5,235 bases of DNA from HO2-45-11b sp964450915 (GTDB lineage: Bacteria > Patescibacteriota > Andersenbacteria > UBA10190). Location: contig CAYVFG010000031.1 of assembly GCA_964450915.1 (NCBI GenBank), forward strand, positions 1-5,235. Direction: 5' to 3'. The notes under the pieces are model-generated. The model was not told the origin of the DNA, ran no database searches, and was given only the letters and a program-made list of their open reading frames with translations. Shown piece by piece: positions 1 to 5,022 of this stretch. Position numbers and translations under genes: made by a program. Positions within the stretch are counted from its first letter, which is position 1; each line of letters starts with the position of its first letter.

Positions 1-54
1 CGCACAGCAATGTGTTGAGCTGACCCATACTAATTAGTCCAGTTGTATGAATAC
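1..54 (+). rRNA. rrl: 23S rRNA, 3' end (partial)
   Basis: The first ~50 bases match the conserved 3' terminus of bacterial 23S rRNA: the stretch TTGAGCTGACC at 15-25 followed by TACTAAT at 28-34 corresponds to the TTGAGCTAACC...TACTAATGAACC end of the E. coli molecule. The 5' part of the gene lies outside the window. The exact 3' end (about 50-54) is set by analogy with E. coli, where about 20 bases follow TACTAAT. It is the penultimate gene of an rRNA operon read toward 5S rRNA. Confidence 0.9.
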
Positions 55-251
55 GTGCTTATCTCACTTCTCGTGAGTTATAACGATTCATGCTCCTCGC
101 AAACAAAACATAGTTATTATGTCTAGTAAAAGGGAAGGCAATGTCACAGAATGTAGACGCAAAGCATAGGGCTAGTAATGCATTATTATTTCCCTCTATG
201 TACGGTCGTTCTATTATTCGGTGAAAAAAGCAATGATACTAATTTGAACCT
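55..251 (+). other. 23S-5S internal transcribed spacer, no tRNA
   Basis: About 200 bases separate the 23S end from the 5S precursor stem, longer than the usual few tens to about 100 bases. I see no tRNA T-arm signature (GGTTCRANYCC) and no convincing gene. Visible structures are small: hairpin CTCAC/GTGAG at 63-77 with a 5-base loop; hairpin ACATA/TATGT at 108-122; a weak outer stem pairing CATAG (165-169) with CTATG (196-200), extended by one wobble and one G-C pair; and, inside it, the perfect palindrome TAATGCATTA (176-185). These are probably processing structures, with no family assigned. Confidence 0.6.
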
Positions 252-397
252 ATTCGGTTCAGCGTTCGCGGTGTCTCAAGCGAAGGGGAAACACCTGTTC
301 CCATTCCGAACACAGCAGTTAAGCTCTTCAGCGTCGATGGTAGTGAGAATTAATACTCTCGCAAGAGTAGACCGATGCCGCGTACGTTGAACCGAAT
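252..397 (+). other. 5S rRNA precursor processing stem
   Basis: Bases 252-264 (ATTCGGTTCAGCG) pair with 385-397 (CGTTGAACCGAAT): 13 consecutive pairs with one G-U wobble. They stack on helix I of 5S rRNA after a short unpaired step, giving a near-continuous stem of about 22 pairs. Such stems are the usual target of precursor trimming by RNase III/E/M5-type nucleases; which enzyme acts here cannot be told. The sequence TTGAACC occurs both at 244-250 and at 387-393, so the 5' strand could instead form a local hairpin (GAACC 246-250 with GGTTC 256-260). Confidence 0.75.
266..384 (+). rRNA. rrf: 5S rRNA
   Basis: The central block (about 282-345) carries the bacterial 5S landmarks in order: GCGAAGGGG, ACACCTGTTCCCAT, CCGAACAC, AGTTAAGCTCTTCAGCG, CGATGGTAGT, then CAAGAGTAGACCGATGCCGCG near the 3' side. 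The closest form I know is the Bacillus-type 5S (AAGCGAAG..., TTAAGCTCTTCAGCG). Helix I is formed by 267-275 (CGCGGTGTC) with 374-382 (GATGCCGCG), two wobbles included, giving a mature RNA of about 119 nt, the usual size. Ends are uncertain by 1-3 bases. It belongs to the same transcript as the upstream 23S rRNA and is followed by a strong terminator. A reading frame crossing it (178-390) is spurious. Confidence 0.93.
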
Positions 398-409
398 ACA
401 ATCCACAAT

Positions 410-438
410 AAAAAACCCGCCATATCGGCGGGTTTTTT
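410..438. terminator. Bidirectional intrinsic terminator (rrn operon / DUF1697 gene)
   Basis: CCCGCC (416-421) pairs with GGCGGG (427-432) around a 5-base loop. The stem extends as A6 (410-415) with T6 (433-438), so each strand presents a GC-rich hairpin followed by a U tract. It ends the rRNA operon on the plus strand and the DUF1697 gene on the minus strand, whose stop codon (440-442) lies just beyond the tract. Confidence 0.92.
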
Positions 439-439
439 G

Positions 440-976
440 TTACTTATTTTCTCCGATATCCGCTAACTTCTTCACCGTCGTATAATTTCGAATCGTAATT
501 TCTTTGTAGATTTTCTTGCCCGCAAGTTTACTAAAGCCGCTTTTAGTAATTCCGGCGAGTTTCGTCGTCATATATACCACGCCATCCCACGAATCCACGG
601 AATCAACACCTTCTCTGAGCTTTATTTCGGCAATCAGGTCTTCTGGCTTCGCAGGCAGGCGAACAAATGCGACATATTTGCGAATATCGTCTCCCTTTTC
701 CCAGCTTTTCGGTGCATGGGCAATCACCTGCTTTACTTCTGCCATTGTTCGCACCACAACTTTAATATCTATCTTCAGTGCAGAAGATAGCCCCGTTTCC
801 AGCTTTTTTGCGATGCTTTTCTCGGTTAACTTCGAATCAAACACCACATTTCCGCTGGCAATTACCGTTTTTACGTTTTTGCATCCCAAATCCTCCATCT
901 CGCGCTTCAAATCCGCCATTTTTACTAATGAATTTCCGCCAACGTTAATTCCTCGTAGTAGGGCGATGTAGGTCAT
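440..976 (-). CDS. DUF1697 domain protein
   Basis: A 178-residue protein of the DUF1697 family (Pfam PF08002 type), whose biochemical role is unknown. The N-terminal signature MTYIALLRGINVGGN followed by VKMADLK (residues 1-26) and the C-terminal segment ITIRNYTTVKKL (about residues 160-171) are the two family hallmarks; the length is normal for a single-domain member. No signal peptide or membrane segment is seen, so it is probably cytosolic. I chose the ATG at 976-974 rather than the in-frame ATG at 1024, because family homology begins exactly there and a TATAAT box (989-984) sits within the extra 16 codons. With that box the transcript would begin at the ATG itself, and no Shine-Dalgarno motif is present. 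The gene converges on the rRNA operon and is divergent from the gene at 1061. Confidence 0.88.
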   Translation of the reverse strand: MTYIALLRGINVGGNSLVKMADLKREMEDLGCKNVKTVIASGNVVFDSKLTEKSIAKKLETGLSSALKIDIKVVVRTMAEVKQVIAHAPKSWEKGDDIRKYVAFVRLPAKPEDLIAEIKLREGVDSVDSWDGVVYMTTKLAGITKSGFSKLAGKKIYKEITIRNYTTVKKLADIGENK

Positions 977-983
977 ATGAGAA

Positions 984-989
984 ATTATA
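984..989 (-). promoter_or_regulatory. -10 box of the DUF1697 gene (leaderless start)
   Basis: On the minus strand a perfect TATAAT lies 7 bases before the chosen ATG, so transcription should start at or within a base of the start codon. No good -35 hexamer is seen at the proper distance; the best is TGTAAA (1010-1005) with a 15-base spacer. Inference from consensus only. Confidence 0.6.
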
Positions 990-1060
990 CCCAAAAATAC
1001 GTTATTTACATCGACAATAATCACATATACGATTAACTGTTATTTTAAATAATCTTACCT

Positions 1061-1747
1061 ATGAATGAAATTGCGCAAATTGACCCATCTTCAACACTAG
1101 AAATCCTTACAAAAGTAGATGAATTTTATAATTCTGCTTGGACTAGGCTAATGGCCTTCAGCGCATTTTTCGTGACCGTTGTCAGTGTAATTTTACCTTT
1201 ACTGATAAGCTGGATTAATCAAAAAAACCAACAAAAAATATTTGATACAAAATCACAAGAAATTTTAGATAAAATTACTTTTGAAACTAGTAAATCGCGT
1301 GCTGAAATTGAAACACAACTTGAAAATAGTCTGGAACTGATGGTTCAAGAAAAAACACTTAAATTAGAAGAATTAATCGAGGAAAGATCGTCTAGGGCAA
1401 TTGGTGGAATTTACCAAGTACAGGCAAACGTACTTCATGGTAAACATGATCACAGGGAAGCACTAATCAGCTGTCTTGGAGCAATTAAAAATCACATGCT
1501 CTCTAATGATGAATTCAATCTTCAAAAAATGCTTGATCTTAGCTTAATATCACTAGAAACATTAAGTAAGAAGGATTTTGAAGAACCAGATGGCCTCTCT
1601 AGAAAAATAGAGGATGTTATTTCAAAATTAAAAAGATATAACACCAACGGAAGATATTCATCAAATATACAAGATTTGGAGAGCGCTTTTATCAAATCGA
1701 AAAGACAGGATACTGAGAATAAACAACTAGCCACTTCTAAATCGTAA
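1061..1747 (+). CDS. Membrane-anchored coiled-coil protein of unknown function
   Basis: I do not recognise a family. The 228-residue protein has a short polar N-terminus (1-28), one clear hydrophobic helix (about 29-52, LMAFSAFFVTVVSVILPLLISW), a long charged, Gln/Glu/Lys-rich helix likely to form a coiled coil (about 53-112), then a TPR-like helical stretch (about 113-145, with IYQVQANVLHGKHDHREAL) and a polar Lys/Ser-rich tail. This suggests a single-pass inner-membrane protein with a cytosolic coiled-coil/helical-repeat portion, but topology is inferred. Codons are AT-rich (several counted lines average about one third G+C, against nearly half in infB), which points to separate ancestry. 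There is no Shine-Dalgarno motif; the ATG at 1061 is the first in frame. It stands alone between a divergent DUF1697 gene and the tRNA-Ser repeat cluster. Confidence 0.7.
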   Translation: MNEIAQIDPSSTLEILTKVDEFYNSAWTRLMAFSAFFVTVVSVILPLLISWINQKNQQKIFDTKSQEILDKITFETSKSRAEIETQLENSLELMVQEKTLKLEELIEERSSRAIGGIYQVQANVLHGKHDHREALISCLGAIKNHMLSNDEFNLQKMLDLSLISLETLSKKDFEEPDGLSRKIEDVISKLKRYNTNGRYSSNIQDLESAFIKSKRQDTENKQLATSKS

Positions 1748-1802
1748 ATCATCGCACAGCACGAACTCATCTCTCTTATTATTTATTAACTACAAACCCA
1801 TA

Positions 1803-1817
1803 GAGAGGGTGGGATTC
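1803..1817 (-). repeat. Copy of the tRNA-Ser 3' end (att-like direct repeat)
   Basis: The 15 bases GAGAGGGTGGGATTC are identical to 1981-1995, the T-arm and acceptor 3' strand of the tRNA-Ser gene, in the same orientation and 178 bases away. The match stops at both edges. A 15-base match this close is very unlikely by chance. Integrases that target tRNA 3' ends leave such copies, so it may be a remnant attachment site; a repeat family using the same sequence is the alternative. Confidence 0.65.
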
Positions 1818-1874
1818 CTCCTCACCCGTCGTTCGCTTGGTGCCTTCGGCACATAGCTTCCTCCTCCTTCGTCG
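1815..1874. repeat. Imperfect tandem repeat TTCCTCCTC-N3-CGTCG, offset 43
   Basis: TTCCTCCTC followed by three variable bases and CGTCG occurs at 1815-1831 (variable part ACC) and again at 1858-1874 (variable part CTT), 14 of 17 positions being identical. On the minus strand each copy displays the purine-rich core GAGGAGGAA. The small hairpin at 1840-1852 lies between the copies. Confidence 0.65.
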
Positions 1875-1877
1875 CCC

Positions 1878-1920
1878 GGGTTTGTAAAAACCTAAAGCAG
1901 TTTAGCTTTTTACAATACCC
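1878..1920. repeat. Long AT-rich hairpin, possible bidirectional terminator
   Basis: TTGTAAAAA (1882-1890) pairs with TTTTTACAA (1907-1915), then after one C-C mismatch CTAAA (1892-1896) pairs with TTTAG (1901-1905) around loop GCAG. The outer part continues GGGT (1878-1881) with ACCC (1917-1920) across a single bulged T at 1916. The inner stem is followed by a run of five T on each strand, so it could act as a weak terminator for the gene ending at 1747; the low GC of the inner stem makes this doubtful. Confidence 0.6.
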
Positions 1921-1941
1921 TTCGAATCCGCTTCACGAATC

Positions 1942-1965
1942 AAAAAATACCCCGCACATGCGGGG
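1942..1965 (-). terminator. Intrinsic terminator of tRNA-Ser
   Basis: CCCCGCA (1950-1956) pairs with TGCGGGG (1959-1965). Read on the minus strand, the hairpin follows the tRNA 3' end by 13 bases and is followed by A then TTTTTT (complement of 1942-1947). The T-rich flank on the plus strand (1967-1972) is weaker. Confidence 0.85.
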
Positions 1966-1978
1966 CTATTTTATGATG

Positions 1979-2065
1979 CGGAGAGGGTGGGATTCGAACC
2001 CACGGAGCACTTTCGCACTCACTAGTTTTCGAAACTAGCGCCTTCGGCCACTCAGCCACCTCTCC
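1979..2065 (-). tRNA. tRNA-Ser (anticodon CGA)
   Basis: An 87-base type II tRNA. The acceptor stem is GGAGAGG (2065-2059) with CCTCTCC (1986-1980). The anticodon stem CTAGT/ACTAG (2038-2034, 2026-2022) encloses loop TTCGAAA, with anticodon CGA at 2031-2029, reading UCG. The long variable arm GAGTGC-GAAA-GTGCTC (2020-2005) is typical of serine tRNAs. The T arm is GTGGG-TTCGAAT-CCCAC, and discriminator G73 is at 1979. The next bases are CAT, so CCA is not encoded and must be added by the nucleotidyltransferase. A possible -10 (TATACA, 2096-2091) overlaps the promoter of the divergent DUF84 gene, but I see no convincing -35. Confidence 0.96.
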
Positions 2066-2092
2066 GTCTCTATAGCCTAGCGGAAGGGCATG

Positions 2093-2098
2093 TATAAT
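2093..2098 (+). promoter_or_regulatory. -10 box of the DUF84 gene (leaderless start)
   Basis: A perfect TATAAT ends 6 bases before the ATG at 2105, so the predicted transcript starts on the A of the start codon. The -35 region (about 2070-2075) shows no TTGACA-like hexamer. The box lies inside the longer reading frame starting at 2090, which argues against that start. Confidence 0.6.
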
Positions 2099-2104
2099 CA
2101 AAGT

Positions 2105-2635
2105 ATGAAAACAATTACGGTCGGATCGGAAAACCCAGCGAAGATCGCAGCCGTGAAAGCGGGCTTTGAGGCAATGTTTCCTGATGAGCAGTTTGAAATC
2201 CGTGGCGTTTCTGTTGCTTCAGGTGTTGCCGATCAGCCGATGAATGATGCAGACACTCTGTTAGGTGCTACGAATCGCGCACAGCGCGCTATGGAGGCTC
2301 TTCCGGCCGATTATGCGGTGGGATTAGAAGGCGGAAACGAAGAAATTAATGGAACATGGGCAGCGTCTGCATGGATTGTAGTGATTTCAAGAGAAGGAGT
2401 GGTTGGAAAAGGAAAGGCGGGGGTATTTTTCTTACCAGCAGAAGTTGCAACGCTGGTGCAGTCAGGAATTGAGCTCGGACACGCAATGGACCAGGTATTT
2501 GGGAGTGAAAATTCCAAGCATTCTAGCGGAGCTACGGGATTGCTCACAAACGGCGCTTTGGAACGCATGGAATACTATAAACAAGCCGTAATCCTTGCAC
2601 TCATTCCTCATAAGAACACAAAGCTGGCTTTCTAG
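2105..2635 (+). CDS. DUF84/YjjX-family non-canonical NTPase (ITP/XTP phosphatase)
   Basis: A 176-residue protein of the YjjX/DUF84 family (Pfam PF01931), whose characterised members hydrolyse inosine and xanthosine triphosphates and so clear deaminated purines from the nucleotide pool. Family motifs are in order: TVGSENPAKIAAV (residues 5-17), SGVADQPMND...GATNRA (39-59), GLEGG (73-77, with the conserved acidic residue Glu75), and SGATGLLTNG...R..YY..AV.LAL (141-166). The length is normal. ATG at 2105 is chosen because homology starts there, while the upstream in-frame ATG at 2090 overlaps the TATAAT box. The protein is cytosolic; no signal or membrane segment is seen. It is divergent from tRNA-Ser and 49 bases upstream of infB, which seems to have its own promoter. 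Substrate preference is inferred from the family. Confidence 0.9.
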   Translation: MKTITVGSENPAKIAAVKAGFEAMFPDEQFEIRGVSVASGVADQPMNDADTLLGATNRAQRAMEALPADYAVGLEGGNEEINGTWAASAWIVVISREGVVGKGKAGVFFLPAEVATLVQSGIELGHAMDQVFGSENSKHSSGATGLLTNGALERMEYYKQAVILALIPHKNTKLAF

Positions 2636-2644
2636 GGCAAATAA

Positions 2645-2673
2645 TGGACTTTTAAGGGAATATCCGATATAGT
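2645..2673 (+). promoter_or_regulatory. Promoter of infB
   Basis: TGGACT (2645-2650, 4 of 6 with TTGACA) and TATAGT (2668-2673, 5 of 6 with TATAAT) are separated by exactly 17 bases. The start would fall near 2680, leaving a leader of only about 5 bases before the infB ATG at 2685. It lies between the DUF84 stop and infB, so infB can be transcribed on its own. Confidence 0.6.
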
Positions 2674-2684
2674 AAGTCATTGAT

Positions 2685-4655
2685 ATGAAACGACGATTCC
2701 CATCTAAAAACAATCGAAAGATTGTTGAAGTGCTCGAAGAGCTCAGAATTACTGAGGGGCGATTAATGTTTTTGTTAAAAGAGGTGGGAATCAGGCTGGC
2801 AGACGGGCAAAAGAATTTGGACCAATCTGAAGTTGCTCGTATTCGCGGATATTTAAACGAACAAGAACGCCGAGCACAGTTGAAGGGTAAAATGATCGAT
2901 TTGCCATCTATTATTCGCGTACAAGATTTATCAAAGAAATTGGAACTTCCTGTAGGAAATATTTTGGCAACTCTCTTGAAAAACGGAGTCCTTGCAACGC
3001 TTAACGATGATTTGGATTACGATACGGCCGCAATTATCGCGCAGGAATTAGGCTACAAAACAACGGAAAGCGTTGGGGAATTGGAAAAAGACGTTCTTAC
3101 GGTAGAAAAATTAAATGAGATCCTGAAAAAAGAAGAGCCCGAAAAGCAGGTGCCTCGCCCCCCTATTGTGACGATTATGGGACACGTTGACCATGGCAAA
3201 ACGACGCTCCTCGACACGATCCGCTCTGCAAATGTTGCAAGCGGGGAAGCGGGCGGCATTACTCAGGCAATTTCCAGCTACCAGACAGAACATAACGGCC
3301 GAGTTATTACGTTTATTGATACTCCTGGGCACGAAACATTTGATTTTATGCGCCAGCGCGGAGCTGCGCTCGCAGACATCGTAGTGCTCGTTGTTGCTGC
3401 TGACGACGGAGTACAACCACAGACGAAGGACGCCGTTGCATATGCGAAAAAGGAAGGCTTGCCGATTATCGTGGCCATTAATAAAATCGACCGCGCAGAA
3501 GCAAATATCGACAAAGTGAAAAAAGAATTAGGAGACTTAGATTTGATTCCGGAAGAATGGGGCGGAAAGACCGTGATGATCGGTATTTCCGCATTAAAAA
3601 AACAGGGGATTGATGAACTGCTCGAATTAATTTTACTTACATCAGATATCGAACAGCCAAAAGCAGACCCAACACGAACTGCTCTGGGTACGGTGCTTGA
3701 AAGCAAGCTCGACAAGAGCGTAGGTCCTGTTGCATCCATCATTATTCACACGGGAACACTGCAAATCGGAGACGATGTTGTTATCGGAAAAACGATTGGA
3801 AAAGTTCGCCAAATGCTGGATTTTAAAGGAAAACAGATCAAAAAAGCAGGGCCATCTATGCCTGTTGCGATTATCGGATTAAAAGACGTCCCTCACGCAG
3901 GAGATATTCTTCAGGTAGTAGAAGAACAGGGGGAAGCAGCATCAAAAGCCGCACAACGCCGAGCACCGCTCAAGAAAATGTCGAAAGCAGACGATGGGGA
4001 CACGCGCCAAACGCTCGCAATCGTCCTTAAGGCTGACTCGAACGGATCCCTAGAAGCGCTTCAGCAGACAGTAACTGCAATGATGCCGGAGGAAGTGCGC
4101 CTTTCTATCGTACGAGCGGAGGTAGGGGCTATTTCAGACTCCGACGTGTTAACTGCCAGGGCAGGAAGCGCCATCATTTACGGATTCAACGTACAAGTAG
4201 CGGGCATGAGCCAAAAATTGGCAGACAAAGAAAAAGTGCCTGTTCGTATTTTTAAGATTATTTACCAGCTATCTGAAGATGTGCGAAACGAAATCGAACA
4301 GCGATTGCCGGTAGACATTGTTACGGAAGACATCGGCCGCATCAAAGTATTAAAAGTCTTTTTCTCTACGGCGAAGCGCAAAATTATCGGCGGGGAAGTT
4401 GCAGAAGGAATCGTCGAGGCAAATGCAAAAATCGTTATCAAGCGAAAAGACAAAACGAAGAAAGACGCTGCAGCAGAAGTGATCGGTACCGGCACAATCG
4501 TAGAGCTGCAAAAAGATAAGCGCCCGCTCCAAAAAGCGGAATTAGGCGACCAGGTGGGCATGACTATTGAAAGCCGCGATAAAATGAAAGAAGGGGACGT
4601 GTTGGAGATTCTCCGAGAAACTCGCGTTAAAAAGGGCTCTGTTGTCAGCAAATAG
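2685..4655 (+). CDS. infB: Translation initiation factor IF-2
   Basis: IF-2 is the GTPase that brings fMet-tRNA to the 30S subunit and promotes 50S joining. The 656-residue protein has two short IF2_N-like modules (about 12-60 and 75-124, the second ending DTAAIIAQELG), then a short linker replacing the long N-terminal extension of E. coli IF-2. The GTPase domain is complete: G1 GHVDHGKT (166-173), G2 GGITQ (190-194), G3 DTPGH (212-216), G4 NKID (266-269) and G5 SAL (302-304). Domain II (about 332-420), domain III (about 440-545) and the C-terminal C2 barrel (about 550-650) follow. The catalytic His is present in the G3 motif. In C2 the usual Cys before V-T-E-G is Gly (residue 570 region, GGEVAEG) and the usual ECG motif is QVG (623-625). 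The gene is not preceded by nusA here. It has its own near-leaderless promoter and leads the unit continuing into rbfA. Confidence 0.97.
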   Translation: MKRRFPSKNNRKIVEVLEELRITEGRLMFLLKEVGIRLADGQKNLDQSEVARIRGYLNEQERRAQLKGKMIDLPSIIRVQDLSKKLELPVGNILATLLKNGVLATLNDDLDYDTAAIIAQELGYKTTESVGELEKDVLTVEKLNEILKKEEPEKQVPRPPIVTIMGHVDHGKTTLLDTIRSANVASGEAGGITQAISSYQTEHNGRVITFIDTPGHETFDFMRQRGAALADIVVLVVAADDGVQPQTKDAVAYAKKEGLPIIVAINKIDRAEANIDKVKKELGDLDLIPEEWGGKTVMIGISALKKQGIDELLELILLTSDIEQPKADPTRTALGTVLESKLDKSVGPVASIIIHTGTLQIGDDVVIGKTIGKVRQMLDFKGKQIKKAGPSMPVAIIGLKDVPHAGDILQVVEEQGEAASKAAQRRAPLKKMSKADDGDTRQTLAIVLKADSNGSLEALQQTVTAMMPEEVRLSIVRAEVGAISDSDVLTARAGSAIIYGFNVQVAGMSQKLADKEKVPVRIFKIIYQLSEDVRNEIEQRLPVDIVTEDIGRIKVLKVFFSTAKRKIIGGEVAEGIVEANAKIVIKRKDKTKKDAAAEVIGTGTIVELQKDKRPLQKAELGDQVGMTIESRDKMKEGDVLEILRETRVKKGSVVSK

Positions 4656-4668
4656 GAACTGAACACAA

Positions 4669-5022
4669 ATGGTATCCGAACGAATTCTAAAAATAAATAA
4701 GCATATTTTGCGTACCGTTTCAGAAATTCTTTCTGAAAGCGCAGACATCCCTTCGGGAGTGCTTGTGACGATTTCCCGCGTTGATACGACGCCCAATTTA
4801 CGCTTTTCGAGAATATACTTATACATCAATCCCGGAAGCCGCGCGCAAGAAACGCTGGATGCGTTAAAAAAACAAATGTACGATATTCAAGGAGAGATGA
4901 ATCGCGCAATGCATTTGCACCCGATTCCAAGAATTTCGTTCCGCCAAGATACGGGACTGGATTACGCAGACACTATTAACAAGAAACTGGATGAAATCAA
5001 CGACGAAAAATCTAGCAAGTGA
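4669..5022 (+). CDS. rbfA: Ribosome-binding factor A
   Basis: RbfA is a small KH-like protein that binds the 30S subunit late in assembly and helps mature the 16S rRNA 5' end. The 117-residue product has the expected layout: N-terminal helix RILKINKHILRTVSEIL (5-21), the strand VTISRVDTTPNLRFSRIYLYI (33-53), the central helix around DALKKQMYDIQGEMNRAM (64-81) and the terminal pattern IPRISFRQDTGLDYADTINKKLDEI (86-110). It starts 13 bases after the infB stop; AGGA at 4654-4657 is a weak ribosome-binding site. infB-rbfA is a very common bacterial gene order. The end overlaps the next gene by 32 bases, suggesting coupled translation. The stop is TGA, so TGA is not reassigned in any evident way. 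Confidence 0.95.
   Translation: MVSERILKINKHILRTVSEILSESADIPSGVLVTISRVDTTPNLRFSRIYLYINPGSRAQETLDALKKQMYDIQGEMNRAMHLHPIPRISFRQDTGLDYADTINKKLDEINDEKSSK

Larger units (their letters stand above)
1791..1886. repeat. Inverted repeat bounding a small element (TACAAACCC / GGGTTTGTA)
   Basis: TACAAACCC at 1791-1799 has an exact inverted copy, GGGTTTGTA, at 1878-1886. The 78 bases between them are richer in G+C than the adjoining gene and contain the tRNA-Ser 3'-end copy, the 17-base tandem repeat and a small hairpin (GTGCC 1840-1844 with GGCAC 1848-1852). The whole 96-base unit has the shape of a tiny non-coding element or structured RNA. No reading frame of note lies inside. Confidence 0.55.

Noticed and set aside
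55..251. A tRNA in the rRNA spacer
   Set aside because: No T-arm, anticodon arm or acceptor pairing could be assembled on either strand.
178..390. Plus-strand reading frame of 70 codons
   Set aside because: It runs through most of the 5S rRNA gene and its precursor stem; the product resembles no protein.
516..971. Plus-strand reading frame of 151 codons
   Set aside because: It is antisense to the DUF1697 gene, which has clear family motifs; this frame is a shadow.
977..1024. Upstream in-frame ATG (1024) for the DUF1697 gene
   Set aside because: The extra 16 residues are outside family homology and contain the TATAAT promoter box.
1791..1920. CRISPR array
   Set aside because: Only two imperfect 17-base copies occur, with internal hairpins rather than regular repeat-spacer units.
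1921..1929. Remnant tRNA T-arm (TTCGAATCC)
   Set aside because: The nine bases resemble a T loop but have no matching stem or acceptor sequence around them.
2090..2104. Upstream in-frame ATG (2090) for the DUF84 gene
   Set aside because: It overlaps the TATAAT box, has no ribosome-binding site, and adds five residues before the family start.
3278..3742. Minus-strand reading frame of 154 codons inside infB
   Set aside because: It lies opposite the GTPase domain of IF-2 and shows no independent protein signature.
4262..4666. Minus-strand reading frame of 134 codons
   Set aside because: It is antisense to the infB C-terminal region; a Ser/Phe-rich shadow product.
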